A DNA stretch of 64,000 nt from contig OZ010796.1 of the NCBI GenBank assembly GCA_963932465.1, positions 74,341,974 through 74,405,973 on the forward strand. The letters are read 5' to 3'. Both the position numbers and the translations under genes were made by a program. The stretch is from Maratus speciosus (Eukaryota; Arthropoda; Arachnida; Araneae; Salticidae). Shown here piece by piece: positions 22,714 through 33,883 of this stretch (the first letter of the stretch is position 1; every line of letters begins with the position of its first letter). Under the pieces are notes generated by a model, which saw nothing but the letters and a program-made list of their open reading frames with translations, did not search any database and was not told the origin of the DNA.

Positions 22714-23199
22714 AGGAAAGTTAGTGATGGGCGATAACGAGATGTTTTTCTCGATTTTCTCGATTGTATGGACATCTCGATATTTTTCGATTGTATAAAT
22801 TTTTTCTCGATGACTACAGTTTGCAAATTTCTTTTATAAATCATATATTATGTATTATATACGTCATACATTTATCAAGAATCGTCTGCGGGTGAACTGG
22901 AATGAGTCGATGTTAATAAAGACTAGGTGACTTCGACCGCTAGCGGGCCCCTCCTTTAATCGGGGCCCCTAATTTATACGTAATCTTGTAATATGAAATC
23001 ACGAAGAGGTTACCCGCTATATACGGCACTGATATATGATAGCAGGCGGGTGTGGTGTGCACGCACTACAAAATCTTGTAAAAAATATAATATCGAAACG
23101 AATGAACGTCGGACCAGATCTCTTGGGGGAGGGGTCAAAGCGAGCGGAGGAGCACAGCAGCTGCATAATATGATTAAGTCGTCACCGGTCTTTAGGCCT

Positions 23200-24100
23200 T
23201 TCCAACCATATGTCACATGAGAAGTCTGGATCTGAATTTATAAAAATGCCCTCCCCGTGGGGGGAAAGGGGGGGGGTAGGGGTGCGGGAGGTGGATAACA
23301 TGAGTAAGTGGTCATAAGCCTTTCCAACAATATGTCACATGAGGGGTTTCGGGTAATTTAGAAAAACACCCCCGTGGGGGAAAAGTGGGGGGGGGGCGGT
23401 CACCGGAGGTGCATTACACCAATAAGTAGTCACAGAACTTTCCAACAATATCTCACATGTGGGGTCTTGGCTAAATTTGGAAAAGTGTCCCCCGGGGGGG
23501 GGGGTTCAAAATGGGGGGATGGACACCGGAGGAGCATAACATCAATAAGTCACAGACCTTTCCAACGATATCTCACATGAGGGGTCTTGGCTAAATTTGA
23601 AAAAGCGTCCCCCGGGAGGGGCAAATTGGGGGAGACTATCACCGGAGGTGCATAACATCAATAAATAGTCACAGACCTTTCCAACGATATCTCACATGAG
23701 GGGTCTTGGCTAAATTTGGAAAAGTGCCCCGGGGGGGGGGGGGCAAAGTGGTGGTGGGGACACCGTAGGTACATAACATCAATAAGTAGTCACAGACCTT
23801 TCCAACGATATCTCACACGAGGGGTCTTGACTAAATTTGAAAAAGTGTCCCCCAGGGGGGGCAAAGAGTGGGGGGGACTGTCACCGGAAGTGCATAACAT
23901 CAATAAGTAGTCACAGACCTTTTCAACGATATCTCATAAGAGGGGTACTGACTAAATTTGGAAAAGTGACATCCGGGGGGGCAAAGTGGAGGGGGGCGGC
24001 CACTGGAAGTGCATAGCACTAATAAGTAGTCACAAACCTTTCTAACGATATGTCACATGAGGGGTCTTGGCTAAATTTGGAAAAGTGTCCTGAAATTTCA
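23200..24100 (+). repeat. Tandem satellite, about 120-bp unit, 7-8 copies
   Basis: Each unit carries CCTTTCCAACGATATCTCAC, ATGAGGGGTCTTGGCTAAAT, TTGGAAAAGTG, a C/G-rich run, and CACCGGAGGTGCATAACATC with AATAAGTAGTCACAGA. Unit starts fall near 23216, 23335, 23454, 23573, 23693, 23815, 23934 and 24053. Copies differ mainly in poly-G length. Related sequence is on the opposite strand at 38150-39060 and as a foldback at 50880-51230. Confidence 0.85.
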
Positions 24101-24760
24101 TATATTATAAATAATATTTAGCGGAGGGCTCCATAAAAAAAATCCGATCTAAAATGATAAAAGCGGAAAAAACTACCCTCGCAGTGGGGGCCAAATTGGG
24201 GAGGGGAGGAAGAAAGTCTCATAATATGAAAGAGTCATCCGAGAGATTACCGATGACATATCACATGACTGGTCCAAAAAAAGTTTGAAAATTGCTCCCC
24301 CTTCCTCCCCCCGGGGGGCCACTCTTTCGCCCCGGAATTCACACAGCCGCCACTTTAAAATTTTTATGTTCAATAAATAATATTTACCGGAAGACTGCAT
24401 AAAAAACCCATATTTAAAGTGATATTTAAATTTATTATAGAAATCGGCTACGGTTTTAAAAATTTATTCGCCCCTCCCCCACCCCCCCTTTGAGCGAAGA
24501 AAGGTTCATAGTATGAAAGAGTGGTCAAAGGGCTTTTCGATTATATGCCACAGGACGGGTTCGGTAAAATTTTTAAAATTGCACCCCATGAGTCCACTCT
24601 CACGTCCTCCTCCCTCGAAATCACCCGACCCACCTTCCTCTTTGAAAATTTTATATATAATAAATAATTTTTATCGGAGGGTTCCAGGTATGTGACATCT
24701 TGGTAGGGCTAAAATAAGAGAAACTTTGAAAATTAAAGCTTCATTTCACAGCTCATTGTC
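24101..24760. repeat. Diverged extension of the 120-bp satellite family
   Basis: Two units of about 300 bp contain ATATTTAGCGGAGGGCTCCA or ATATTTACCGGAAGACTGCA, a CATAATATGAAAGAGT block, ATGACATATCACATGACTGG and GC-rich spacers. The same elements appear on the other strand at about 38350-38760 (GAGCTCTCCGATAAATATTA). A scrap of the family lies at 26855-26990. Confidence 0.6.
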
Positions 24761-24831
24761 ATGCCTTTTTCTCTATCTCGTCCCTTGGTACTCTCGATAA
24801 ATTTTCTTACTTTTCTTCTCTGCCGAGGACG

Positions 24832-25065
24832 AGAGAAATACTCGAAAAGCTTCTCGTAGCGAAATGTTGAAAAGCGCGAGAGAAATCCTCGAAAGGCTTT
24901 TCATTGGGAGATTTCGAAAAGGACGAGAGTAACAAGCGAGAGGCTTCCCATCGGGAAAGGTTGAAAAGGGCGAGAGGAAACTCTCGAGAGACTTCCCATC
25001 CCGAAAGGTTTAAAACCGCGAGAGAGCCAACCATCGAGCAGCTTGCCATCTGGAAGCGTCGAAAT
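24832..25065. repeat. Minisatellite, about 47-bp unit, 5 copies
   Basis: Units begin GAGAGAAATACTCGAAAAGC (24832), GAGAGAAATCCTCGAAAGGC (about 24878), then near 24925, 24973 and 25020. Each carries a CTTCCCAT(C)..GAAAGGTTGAAAA core. Open frames of 82-107 codons on both strands cross the array, but the unit is not a multiple of three and no known domain is seen, so I treat them as repeat-derived. Confidence 0.7.
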
Positions 25066-25198
25066 GCTGGAAAAATCATCGAGATGAGATTTGCCGAAAT
25101 GCGAGATGGAAATGAAGCTTTCAGAGTCAAACTTACCGCATTCCTGGTTTAAGTCATAATTTCTCAAAGGAGTCCATCTGCTTATCCAATCTCTTTTT

Positions 25199-26680
25199 AG
25201 CTCACAGGCTATCTAAGCCTGAGAGCTAATGTACCCGTCGGTTCTGTGTGTATGCATGTACTGTACGTACGTACGTACGTATGTATGTATGTACGTAACG
25301 CGATAACTCTTGATTAAAATGTACAATTTTTTTTCATGTTCATTCTGATAAGGCGTTCCGCTGTTTAGTTTTGACGGTTCATTAGTTAAGGATAAAGGGA
25401 GAGAAGGGGGGCTGGTCCCCCCCCCTCCTTAATTTAGATAAATAGGTTTTTCATGCAGAATTCTTCGATTTGCTCCAAATTTCGTATACCGGTTTATTAT
25501 GTTAAGGAGCTTCCCTGATTAAACTTGGAGGTTCATTAGTTAAGTATGAAGGGAGGAAAGGGGGATAGACCCCCTCCTTAATTTAGATAAATGGGTTTTT
25601 CATGCAGAATTATTCGATTTGCTCCAAATTTGGTATACCGGTTCATTATGTTAAGAAGTTGCCTTGATTAGATTTGGAGGTTTACGGGTTAAGTATAAAG
25701 GGGGAGAAGGGGGCTAGACCCCCCCCCTTAATTTAGATAAATGGGCTTTTCATGCAGAATTATTTGATTTGCTCATAATTTGGTATACCGGTTTATTATG
25801 TTAAGGAGCTTCCCTGATTAAACTTCGAAGTTCATTGGTTAAGGATAAAGGGGGAGAAGGGGTCTGGTCCCCCACTTAATTTAGATAAATGGGTTTTTCA
25901 TGCAGAATTACTCGATTTGTTCCAAATTTGGTATACCGGTTTATTATGTTAAGGAGCTTACCTGATTAGGTTCATTAGTTAAGTATAAAGGGGGGAAAGG
26001 GGGGTAGACCCCCTCCTTAATTTAGATAAATAGGTTTTTCATGCAGAATTATTCGATTTGCTCCAAATTTGGGATACCGGTTTATTTTGTTAAGAAGCTG
26101 CCTTGATTAGATTTGGAGGTTTATGGGTTAAGTATAAAGGGGAGGGGCTAGTCTCCCCTTAATTTAGATAAAAGGGTTTTTCATGCAGAACTATTGGATT
26201 TGCTTCAAATTTAATATACCGATTTATTCTGATATGGCGCTTCCTTCATTAGATTTGGAGGTTCATTGGTTAAGTATACAAGGGCGAAAAGGGGGCAAGT
26301 CCCCTCCCCTTAATTTAGATAAATGGATTTTCATGGAGAATTATTCAATTTACTTTATTTTTTTTTCTATGTTTGTTCTGATAAGGAGCTTTCCTGATTA
26401 GATTTGGAGGTTCATTAGTTAAGTATAAAAGGATTAAAGGGGTTAGACCACCCTTAATTTAGCGATATGTTTCTTTTTTTCATGCAGAATTATCTGATTT
26501 GCTTCAAATTTGATATACTGATTTATTATAGTTAAGGAGTTTCCCTGATTAGATATGGAGGTTCATTGGTTAAGTATAAAAGGGGCAAACGGGGGATATT
26601 TCCCTTCATTTATTTTTTGAGGGACATTATTCTTTGAAATAAGAGTGTAATATACAGTTAGTGTTAATAACCTGTGAGCT
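25199..26680 (+). mobile_element. TIR-bounded element with internal satellite, copy 1
   Basis: The left end AGCTCACAGGCTATCTAAGC and the right end AACCTGTGAGCT form short terminal inverted repeats. A hairpin (AGCTCACAGGCT / AGCCTGAGAGCT), a (ACGT/ATGT)n tract and CGCGATAACTCTTGAT follow the left end. The body is about eight tandem copies of a 150-160 bp unit with TTAATTTAGATAAATGGGTT, TTTCATGCAGAATTATTCGA, TTTGCTCCAAATTTGGTATA, CCGGTTTATTATGTTAAGGA and AAAGGGGG..CTAG..CCCCC. The distal end GAGCTCAATGCCATCAGTTT is shared with copy 2. No coding sequence. Confidence 0.75.
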
Positions 26681-28439
26681 CAATGCCATCAGTTTAACTG
26701 GCACTTATCATTTTATTGCTATTAACCGATGTGGGTTATGAAGCATAGTGGTTTATGTATTCAGTTCTGTATAGTCCTAGTTTCAAACTTTACTGTTAAA
26801 TTTAGTGTCATTTTGCCACGAATTTTCAATGTTTCTCTTATTTTAGCTCTGCCAAGCTGCCCCATACCTGGAGACTCAGATAAATACTATTTATTAAATA
26901 TAAAAAGTTCAAAGAGGAAGGTGAGTGAATTCTGGGGTGCGCGAGAGCGTGGAAACCCACGCTGCTCGCTCTCTCCCCTCAAAGGTCAAGATGGGTGGTG
27001 TCGGGCTGTCAAGTGAAGGAATGGGGAGCTTTCCTCTTTGGATTAACGCATTCGATTAATCTGCAGGGATATATCAGGGCATCCATTTTGTAGCCTGGTG
27101 AAGTATTTTTTTTTCTCCTTTTTGTTGAGAACTTTTATCAAATACTACTTTTGTCAAATGCTACATTTCTTTAAAAATACTGCATTATAATGGAATACAA
27201 TAATTTAAAAAAGTTCTTGAAGTAAAAAAACTGTGTCTGTAATGTTTCGCTCTTTTTTAAACATATATTTTAGCCTTTTTTTTTTCGTTTCATTAAAACT
27301 CTGCCACAATGTTTTTACAGAAATTACGAAAAGAAGCTCCCATAGGTTTAACATTAGCTATCATTCCTTGCTGTAGTGTTTCTTAAAAAAAAAAAAACGA
27401 TATTTTAGCTTTTTGTTCCGTTTCATTTAAACTCTGCCACAAAGTTTTTGCAAAAATTACGATCCGTGAAGTAGTTTTTTTAAACTATTTTGAAAAATGG
27501 TTATTGTCCTCGTCGGGGTAGGAAATCAAAAGCACATCTGAAGTTTTTTATTGGTTGAATCCGCATTTTATTCGTTTTCTGATTGGTCTATACAGTAATC
27601 TGTAATTTGCCTTTACTTTCAACAGAGATGGATACTTCTGTTGCTACTATGACAAAAAAGTAATAAAAACTAGAAAAAAAATTTAATAACTCAGAAACAA
27701 ATTGAGATACAGCTTTCAAACAAATTGCATTTAAAAGTACATTTTTTTCTCTATACGACGGTGTAAAAAGTAATATTGTGGGATGTTTAGAAGTTTAAGA
27801 ATGAAATTTCATGGCCGAAAAATACAGGTCCGGGTCCGGACCGACCCATAGAAAAAAAATTCGGCCCCGCCTGGAAAAAGTTAAAATCTTAGCACCGGAC
27901 ATCATATTTCACTTTTTTTTTTTTTGATGTTACCTAAGAATATCAAGTGGAAAGTCATTCGGTTTAGTAGCTTAGAAAATATGAAGGTTTTCATTTTTTC
28001 AATTCATTCATTTGTAATCATTACAAAAGAGATTGCATTGCTGGTAATTTGTTTTACGCATAACTCAAGAACTACTTGGTGCAATGATCTGTAATTATTA
28101 TATAAGTATAACTCTTGTGCTTTATATTAGCAAGCTTATAGAAAGCTATTTCCTTAAAAAATCCATAGATTACAATTCACATATAAATCCCTTTGTTCCA
28201 CAAATTTCCGTTTTTCATATGTTTACTGTGATTTCAAATCCATGCTGCACTTGTTATGGGGATTGTTTCATAGATTTACTGGTATATGATGGTTTATACA
28301 GCATTTTTTATTTGAAGAAATTCCTTTATTATTTATACATTCACAATTTTTGTTGATAATTTGTTTTGGTTTAGAATGGTTTTTTATATATGTCGTAGGC
28401 TAATTGAAAAATCCGGCTCTTTGCAAACAGCCTAGGCTC
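26681..28439. other. No gene; scattered repeat scraps
   Basis: 26855-26990 resembles the 120/300-bp satellite family (GATAAATACTATTTATTAAA). Two copies of a CTCTGCCACAA(T/A)GTTTTT block (about 27300 and 27432) form a diverged direct pair. GGTCCGGGTCCGGACCGACC at about 27828-27847 is GC-rich. A 90-codon frame at 28084-28356 lacks recognisable motifs and is probably chance in AT-rich DNA. Confidence 0.4.
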
Positions 28440-28846
28440 TTTGCAAAGAGCCGGGCTAATTGGAGAATCCATCTCCCTTTTTCCAATTAGCCTGATATTT
28501 TTCAGGCTTATTGCAAAGAGCCTAGAAAGCGTTAGGCTAATTGAAAAATGACCACTTATTATCCGATCAGGGTGTTATAGTTAGCTCACAGGCTATCAAA
28601 GCCTGAGAGCTTATGTGCCCGCCGATTCTGTATGTACGTGTGTACGTACGTACGTACGTCTCCCTTATTCCAATTAGCCTGATATTTTTCAGGCTTATTG
28701 CAAAGAGCCTAGAAAGCGTTAGGCTAATTGAAAAATGACCACTTATTACCCGATCAGGGTGATATTTTTAGCTCACAGGCTATCGAAGCCTGAGAGCTTA
28801 TGTGCCCGCCGATTCTGTATGTACGTGTGTACGTACGTATGTACGT
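28440..28846 (+). repeat. 187-bp tandem duplication with stem-loop motifs
   Basis: 28472-28658 and 28659-28845 are near-identical. Each carries CCAATTAGCCTGATATTTTT, CAGGCTTATTGCAAAGAGCC, TAGAAAGCGTTAGGCTAATT, the AGCTCACAGGCTAT end of the satellite element and (ACGT)n. The duplication therefore copied the left terminus of the element at 28770-30199. Nearby is the perfect palindrome GGCTCTTTGCAAAGAGCC. Confidence 0.8.
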
Positions 28847-30199
28847 AACGCGATAACTCTTGATAGAAATATCCGATTTGCTTCAAATTTTTATTTCTAG
28901 GTTCATTCTGAGAAGATGCTTCCCTCATTATTTTTGGGGGTTCATTGGTTAAGGATAAAGGGGGAAAAGGGGGGCTAGTCCCCCCTTAATTTATATAAAT
29001 GGGTTTTTCATGCAGAAATATTCGATTTGCTCCAAATTTGGTATACCGGTTTATTGTGTTAAGGAGCTTCCCTGATTAGATTTGGAAGCTCATTATTTAA
29101 GTATAAAGGGGGGGAAAGGGGGGCTACCCTCCTTAATTTAGATAAATCGGTTTTTCATGATGAATTATTCGATTTGCTCCAAATTTGGTATACCAATTTA
29201 TTAAGTTAAGGAGCTGCCTTGATTAGATTTTGAGGTTCATTAGTTACTTATAAAGGGAGGAAAGGGGGGGCTTTCCCCCGCCCGTATTTTAGATAAATGG
29301 GTTTTTCATGCAGAAATATGCGATTTGCTATAAATTTGGTTTTCCCTCTTAATTATGTTAAGCAGCTTCCCTGATTACATTTGGAAGATCATTATTATGT
29401 ATAAAGGGGGGAAAGGGGGCAATTGCCTCTCCCCTTAATTTAGATAAATGCGTTTTTCATGTAGAATTATTCGATTAGCTCAAATTTGGTATACTGGTTT
29501 ATTATGTTAAGGAGATGGCTTGATTATACTCGGAGGTTCATTAGTTAAGTATAAAGGGAGGAAAGGGGGGCTAGACCCTCCTTAATTTAGATAAATTGGT
29601 TTTTCATGCAGAGTTATTCGATTTGCTCCAAATTTCGTATACCGGTTTATTATGTTAAGGAGCTTCCCTGATTAGATTTGGAGGTTCATTAGTAAAGTAT
29701 AAAGGGAGGAAAGGGGGCTAGACCCCCCCCCCCTAATTTAGATAAATGGGTTTTTCATGCAGATTTATTTGATTTGCTCCAAATTTCGTATACCGGTTTA
29801 TTATGTTAAGGAGCTGCCTTGATAAGATTTGGAGATTTATTGGTTAAGTATAAAGGAGGGACAGGGGCTAGTTCTAGGGGTTTCTAGGTTCATTCTAATA
29901 AGGAGCTTTTCTGATTAGATTTGAAAGTTCATTGGTTCAGTATAAAGGGAGAAATGGGGGAGCTAATCTCCCCCCCCCCTAATTTAGTGAAATGGTTTTT
30001 AAATGCAGAATTATCTGATTTGCTTCAAATTTGGTATATCAGTTTATTATGCTAAGTAGCTTCCCTCATTAGATTTGGAGGTTCTTTGGTTAAGTAGAAT
30101 GGGGGGCAACGGGGACTAATATCTTCATTTATTTTTTGAGGGGCATTATTCTTTGAAATAAGAGTATAATATACAATTAGTGTGAATAGCCTGTGAGCT
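28770..30199 (+). mobile_element. TIR-bounded element with internal satellite, copy 2
   Basis: The left end AGCTCACAGGCTATCGAAGC and the right end ATAGCCTGTGAGCT are inverted complements over 14 bp. The body holds about eight units of the same 150-160 bp satellite as 25199-26680, and the distal tail AATGCCATCAGTTTAACTGG is identical in kind. Individual units carry private variants (for example CATTATTTAAGTATAAAGGG) that reappear in the same order in the inverted array at 30700-31946. Confidence 0.75.
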
Positions 30200-30296
30200 C
30201 AATGCCATCAGTTTAACTGGGCAATTTTCGTTTTATTAGGTTTATTAACGCATAACTCTAGTCAAACCCGAAAAATAAATTACAACAGATCGTACC

Positions 30297-30680
30297 CCGA
30301 TCCGAGCAAGACAAAATAATTTCAGTCTACATGCAACCCGACCCGAACCTGAGAGTTCCATTTGAAAAAAACCGAAATCCCGAACCAAATCTCATAACCG
30401 ACAAAAATATTCCAAAGACCCATAACCGGATCCGAACAAGACAAATTAGTTTCCTTGGACACGCAACGCTACCAGAACCTAAAAATTCCATTCGAAGTCA
30501 ACCTGAAACCCGTCCCGAACCAAATCTTAACCGACAAAAATATTCTAAAGAACTATAACCCGATGCAAGCCAGACAAAATAATCTCCGTCCACCGGCAAC
30601 CCGATCCGAACCTGGAAGTTCTAATTGAACTCAATCCGAAACCTGTTTGTGGTCGGTTTTCGGGTTGACTTCAGATGAAA
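30297..30680 (+). repeat. Tandem repeat, about 130-bp unit, 3 copies
   Basis: Units start CCGATCCGAGCAAGACAAAA (about 30298), CCGGATCCGAACAAGACAAA (about 30425) and CCGATGCAAGCCAGACAAAA (about 30560). Each continues with CAACCCGA(A)CC, GAACCT..AGTTC and CCGACAAAAATATTC. A 75-codon frame over it is repeat-derived. It lies in the spacer between two inverted satellite arrays. Confidence 0.75.
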
Positions 30681-30699
30681 CCTTCAAGTTCGGATCCGG

Positions 30700-31946
30700 T
30701 TGAAAAAAAAATTAAACTAAATCAGATAATTCTGCATGAAAACCCATTTATCTAAATTAAGGGGAGGGGCAATTGCCCCCTTTCCCCCTTTTATACTTAA
30801 CCAATGAACCTCCAAATCAAATGAAGGAAGCCGTATCGTAATAAACCGGTATATCAAATTTGAAACAAATCGAATAATTCTGTATGAAAAACCCATTTAT
30901 CTAAATTAAAGGGACACTAGCCCCTGTCCCTTCTTTATACTTAACCAATAAATTTCCAAATCTAATCAAGGCAGTCCTTAACATAATAAACCGGTATACG
31001 AAATTTGGAGCAAATCGAATAATTTTGCATTAAAAACCCATTTATCTAAATTAAGGAGGGGTCCAGCCCCCCTTTCCTCCCTTTATACTTAACTAATGAA
31101 CCTCCAAATCTAATCAGGGAAGCTCCTTAACATAATAAACTGGTATACCAAATTTGGAGCAAATCGAATAATTTTGCATTAAAAACCCATTTACCTAAAT
31201 TAAGAGGGGGGGCAACCCCCCACCCCTTTCCTCCCTTTATATTTAACTAATGAACCTCCAAATCTAATCAAGCCATCTCCTTAACATAATAAATCAGTAT
31301 ACCAAATTTGAGCTAATCGAATAATTCTACATGCAAAACGCATTTATCTAAATTAACGGGAGAGGCAATTGCCCCCTTTCCCCCCTTTATACATAATGAT
31401 CTTCCAAATGTAATCAGGGAAGCTGCTTAACATAATTAACCGGTATACCAAATTTATTGCAAATCGCATATTTCTGCATGAAAAACCCATTTATCTAAAT
31501 TAAGGAGGGTAGCCCCCCCTTTCTTCCCTTTATATATAACTAATGAACCTCCAAATCTAATCAAGGCAGCTCTTTAACTTAATAAACCGGTATACCAAAT
31601 TTGGAGCAAATCGAATAATTCATCATGAAAAACCGATTTATCTAAATTTAGCGGGGTAGCCCCCCTTTTCCCCCTTTATACTTAAATAATGAGCTTCCAA
31701 ATCTAATCAGGGAAGATCCTTAACACAATAAACCGGTATACCAAATTTGGAGCAAATCGAATATTTCTGCATGAAAAACCCATTTATATAAATTAAGGGG
31801 GGGGACTGGCCCCCTTTTCCCCCTTTATCCTTAACCAATGAACCCCAAAAACTAAACAGGGAAGCACCTTATCAGAATGAACCTAGAAAAAAAATTTGAA
31901 GCAAATCGGATATTTCTATCAAGAGTTATTGTGTTACGTACATACG
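30700..31946 (-). repeat. Inverted copy of the satellite array at 28850-30000
   Basis: Read on the minus strand from 31946 the order matches copy 2: GTACGTA tract, AGAAATATCCGATTTGCTTC, GGGGTTCATTGGTTAAGGAT, then units with the private variants CTCATTATTTAAGTATAAAG and ATCGGTTTTTCATGATGAAT in the same sequence. This is an inverted duplication of an existing array rather than an independent expansion. It lacks the AGCTCACAGG terminus. Confidence 0.8.
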
Positions 31947-32071
31947 TACGTACGTACTTACACACGTATATACAGAAAATGGTTTAATCTTAGAAAAAGT
32001 TAATATATATATATATTAATTAATTACAAATATTTTTTCGGAAGAAATTAGGACTTGTAATCTAAGTTCTT

Positions 32072-32108
<37 letters not shown>

Positions 32109-32364
32109 GATTTATAAATCACAGCCTATTCTGAAAAATAGTTCTGGAGCTATGCTTAAAGAACTAACTGCATTGCAATCTGTGTTGTAATGACATAGGC
32201 GTAACCAGGGGGGGTGCCCTGGGTGCCCGCTTGCGCAGACTCAAGCACAATTTAAAAAAAAAAAAATCGAAGTGTACAAAAGAAAAAAAGAATGAAAGCA
32301 GAGTTAAATTAGTTTAGCAAATTAGTTTCGGTCAGATAAGTAACAGCCTAAGTTTTGAACTGTG

Positions 32365-32404
<40 letters not shown>

Positions 32405-33009
32405 ACGTTCTTTTTTTTTAAATTATGTTCTTTATCTTTTTTAAAAACTAGAATATTTACATGAATCTGCCTTAGTCGTAGTAAGCCAAAAAGCAGATTT
32501 TATAATCCCACTTTGACGTCTTTTTTTTTTCTTCTTTTTTTGTGGGAGATTTTTTTAACACCGTTCTTTTTATTGCATATTTCTGCAATTTCATGAGAAA
32601 TTAACGCAAGTTCTTGACGAGGATAGAAACAAAATTATTTGTCTCTTTGATTTCGCAGGCTAAAGTCTAGAATGAAGCAAAAATTTTGAAAGGGAATGCA
32701 GATGTGAAACAGTAATTGTAAAAGGCGATTAGCCGGGGTAAAGGTGGAGGTGCACAGACCCTGCCTCCTTTGAAAATGAGAAATAATAACACAGAAAATT
32801 AAAATTAATCTGAAGTTGGTTGGTTGGTTGAATTTCGTGTTTCGCGACCATATTTTGACATGCGTAAAAGGAATATGGTTGCAGTCTTTCAAGTCAATAC
32901 AGTATTTTCTTTCCTCTGAAAATTTTAACGCGATTTTTCGAGTTTCTTCTCGTTTCGCGGAGTTCTTTTGAAACTAGGAAAAGAACCCGGTTTCAATGTT
33001 TTAGCCCAG
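31947..33009. other. No gene; long poly-A tracts
   Basis: Poly-A tracts occur at about 32080-32105 and 32369-32400, with a shorter one at 32255-32267, plus an (AT)n tract near 32004. They could be remnants of retroposed tails, but no recognisable SINE or LINE body lies beside them. Confidence 0.4.
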
Positions 33010-33380
33010 CGCTTTAAATTTTGATGAAATTCGCGACTTTATTCTGCGATCATTATATGATATTTACAACTTTTTCCAAAATCATTTGACGAAATTCACG
33101 TCTTTCTACGCGATTTTTTGTCGAAATCCGAACTTTTCAACACTAACCTTTGACAAAATTCGTGTTTTTCACCGCGATCCTTTGATGAAATTCGCATTTT
33201 TTACCAGGATATTTTGACGAAATTGGGATGTCTTTAGCACGATCCTTCGATGAAATTCGTGTTTTCTTTACACGATCTTTTGACAAAATTCGCTTTTTCT
33301 TTCCGTGATCTTTTGACGAAATTCGCATTTTCTTTCTGCGATCCTTCGACGAAATTCTCTTTTTCACCGGGATCCTTTGA

Positions 33381-33425
<45 letters not shown>

Positions 33426-33715
33426 GGCCTATTTACGAAATTGATTTTTTTACAGGGATCATTTGTCCGCTACCGATCGAGAAAATTCTCGATAGTTTTC
33501 CGTACCAATTAACAAAATCCTCTGCTCTTTTCCGCGACTTTTTGAGGAAATTTGCAACATTTTCTCATCAATCATTTATCGAAATTCTTGATTTTTTTTT
33601 TTGCGCAATCTTTGACGAAATTCGCGATTTCTTTCTGCACTCTTTTATCGAAATTCACGATATTTTTCACGCTCGTTTGAAGAAATTCTTAAATTTCTCC
33701 GGGATCGAGTGACGA
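33010..33715. repeat. Degenerate minisatellite, unit 33-40 bp (array 3)
   Basis: About seventeen units of the form CGATCCTTTGACGAAATTCG followed by CATTTTCTTT are interrupted by a poly-T tract of about 40 bases (33384-33423). The unit is the same as in arrays 1 and 2. Open frames on both strands here (74-111 codons, rich in Phe or Lys/Arg) come from the repeat. Confidence 0.75.
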
Positions 33716-33883
33716 ATTGATTTTAAGAAGTTCCACAAAAGAAATAAAAATCGCGGACTTAATTTTTTTTTTTAAATACTCACTGAAGAATCACAGATCT
33801 GTGAAAGAATTTTAAGGGCGGAAATACCGCACAGCATTTTTTATTATACGGATCTTTCCTTTTCTGTGCACAAATCCCGCAAT

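Noticed and set aside
24807..25152. Overlapping open frames of 82-107 codons on both strands
   Set aside because: They cross a 47-bp minisatellite whose period is not a multiple of three, and no domain is recognisable.
28084..28356. 90-codon open frame rich in aromatic and hydrophobic residues
   Set aside because: No recognisable domain, no splice or promoter context, and base composition equal to the surrounding AT-rich spacer. Treated as chance.
32080..32402. Poly-A tracts as evidence of SINE or LINE retroposition
   Set aside because: No polymerase III boxes, reverse transcriptase fragment or flanking duplication next to the tracts.
33377..33712. Open frame rich in Phe
   Set aside because: It runs through a poly-T tract and the degenerate minisatellite.
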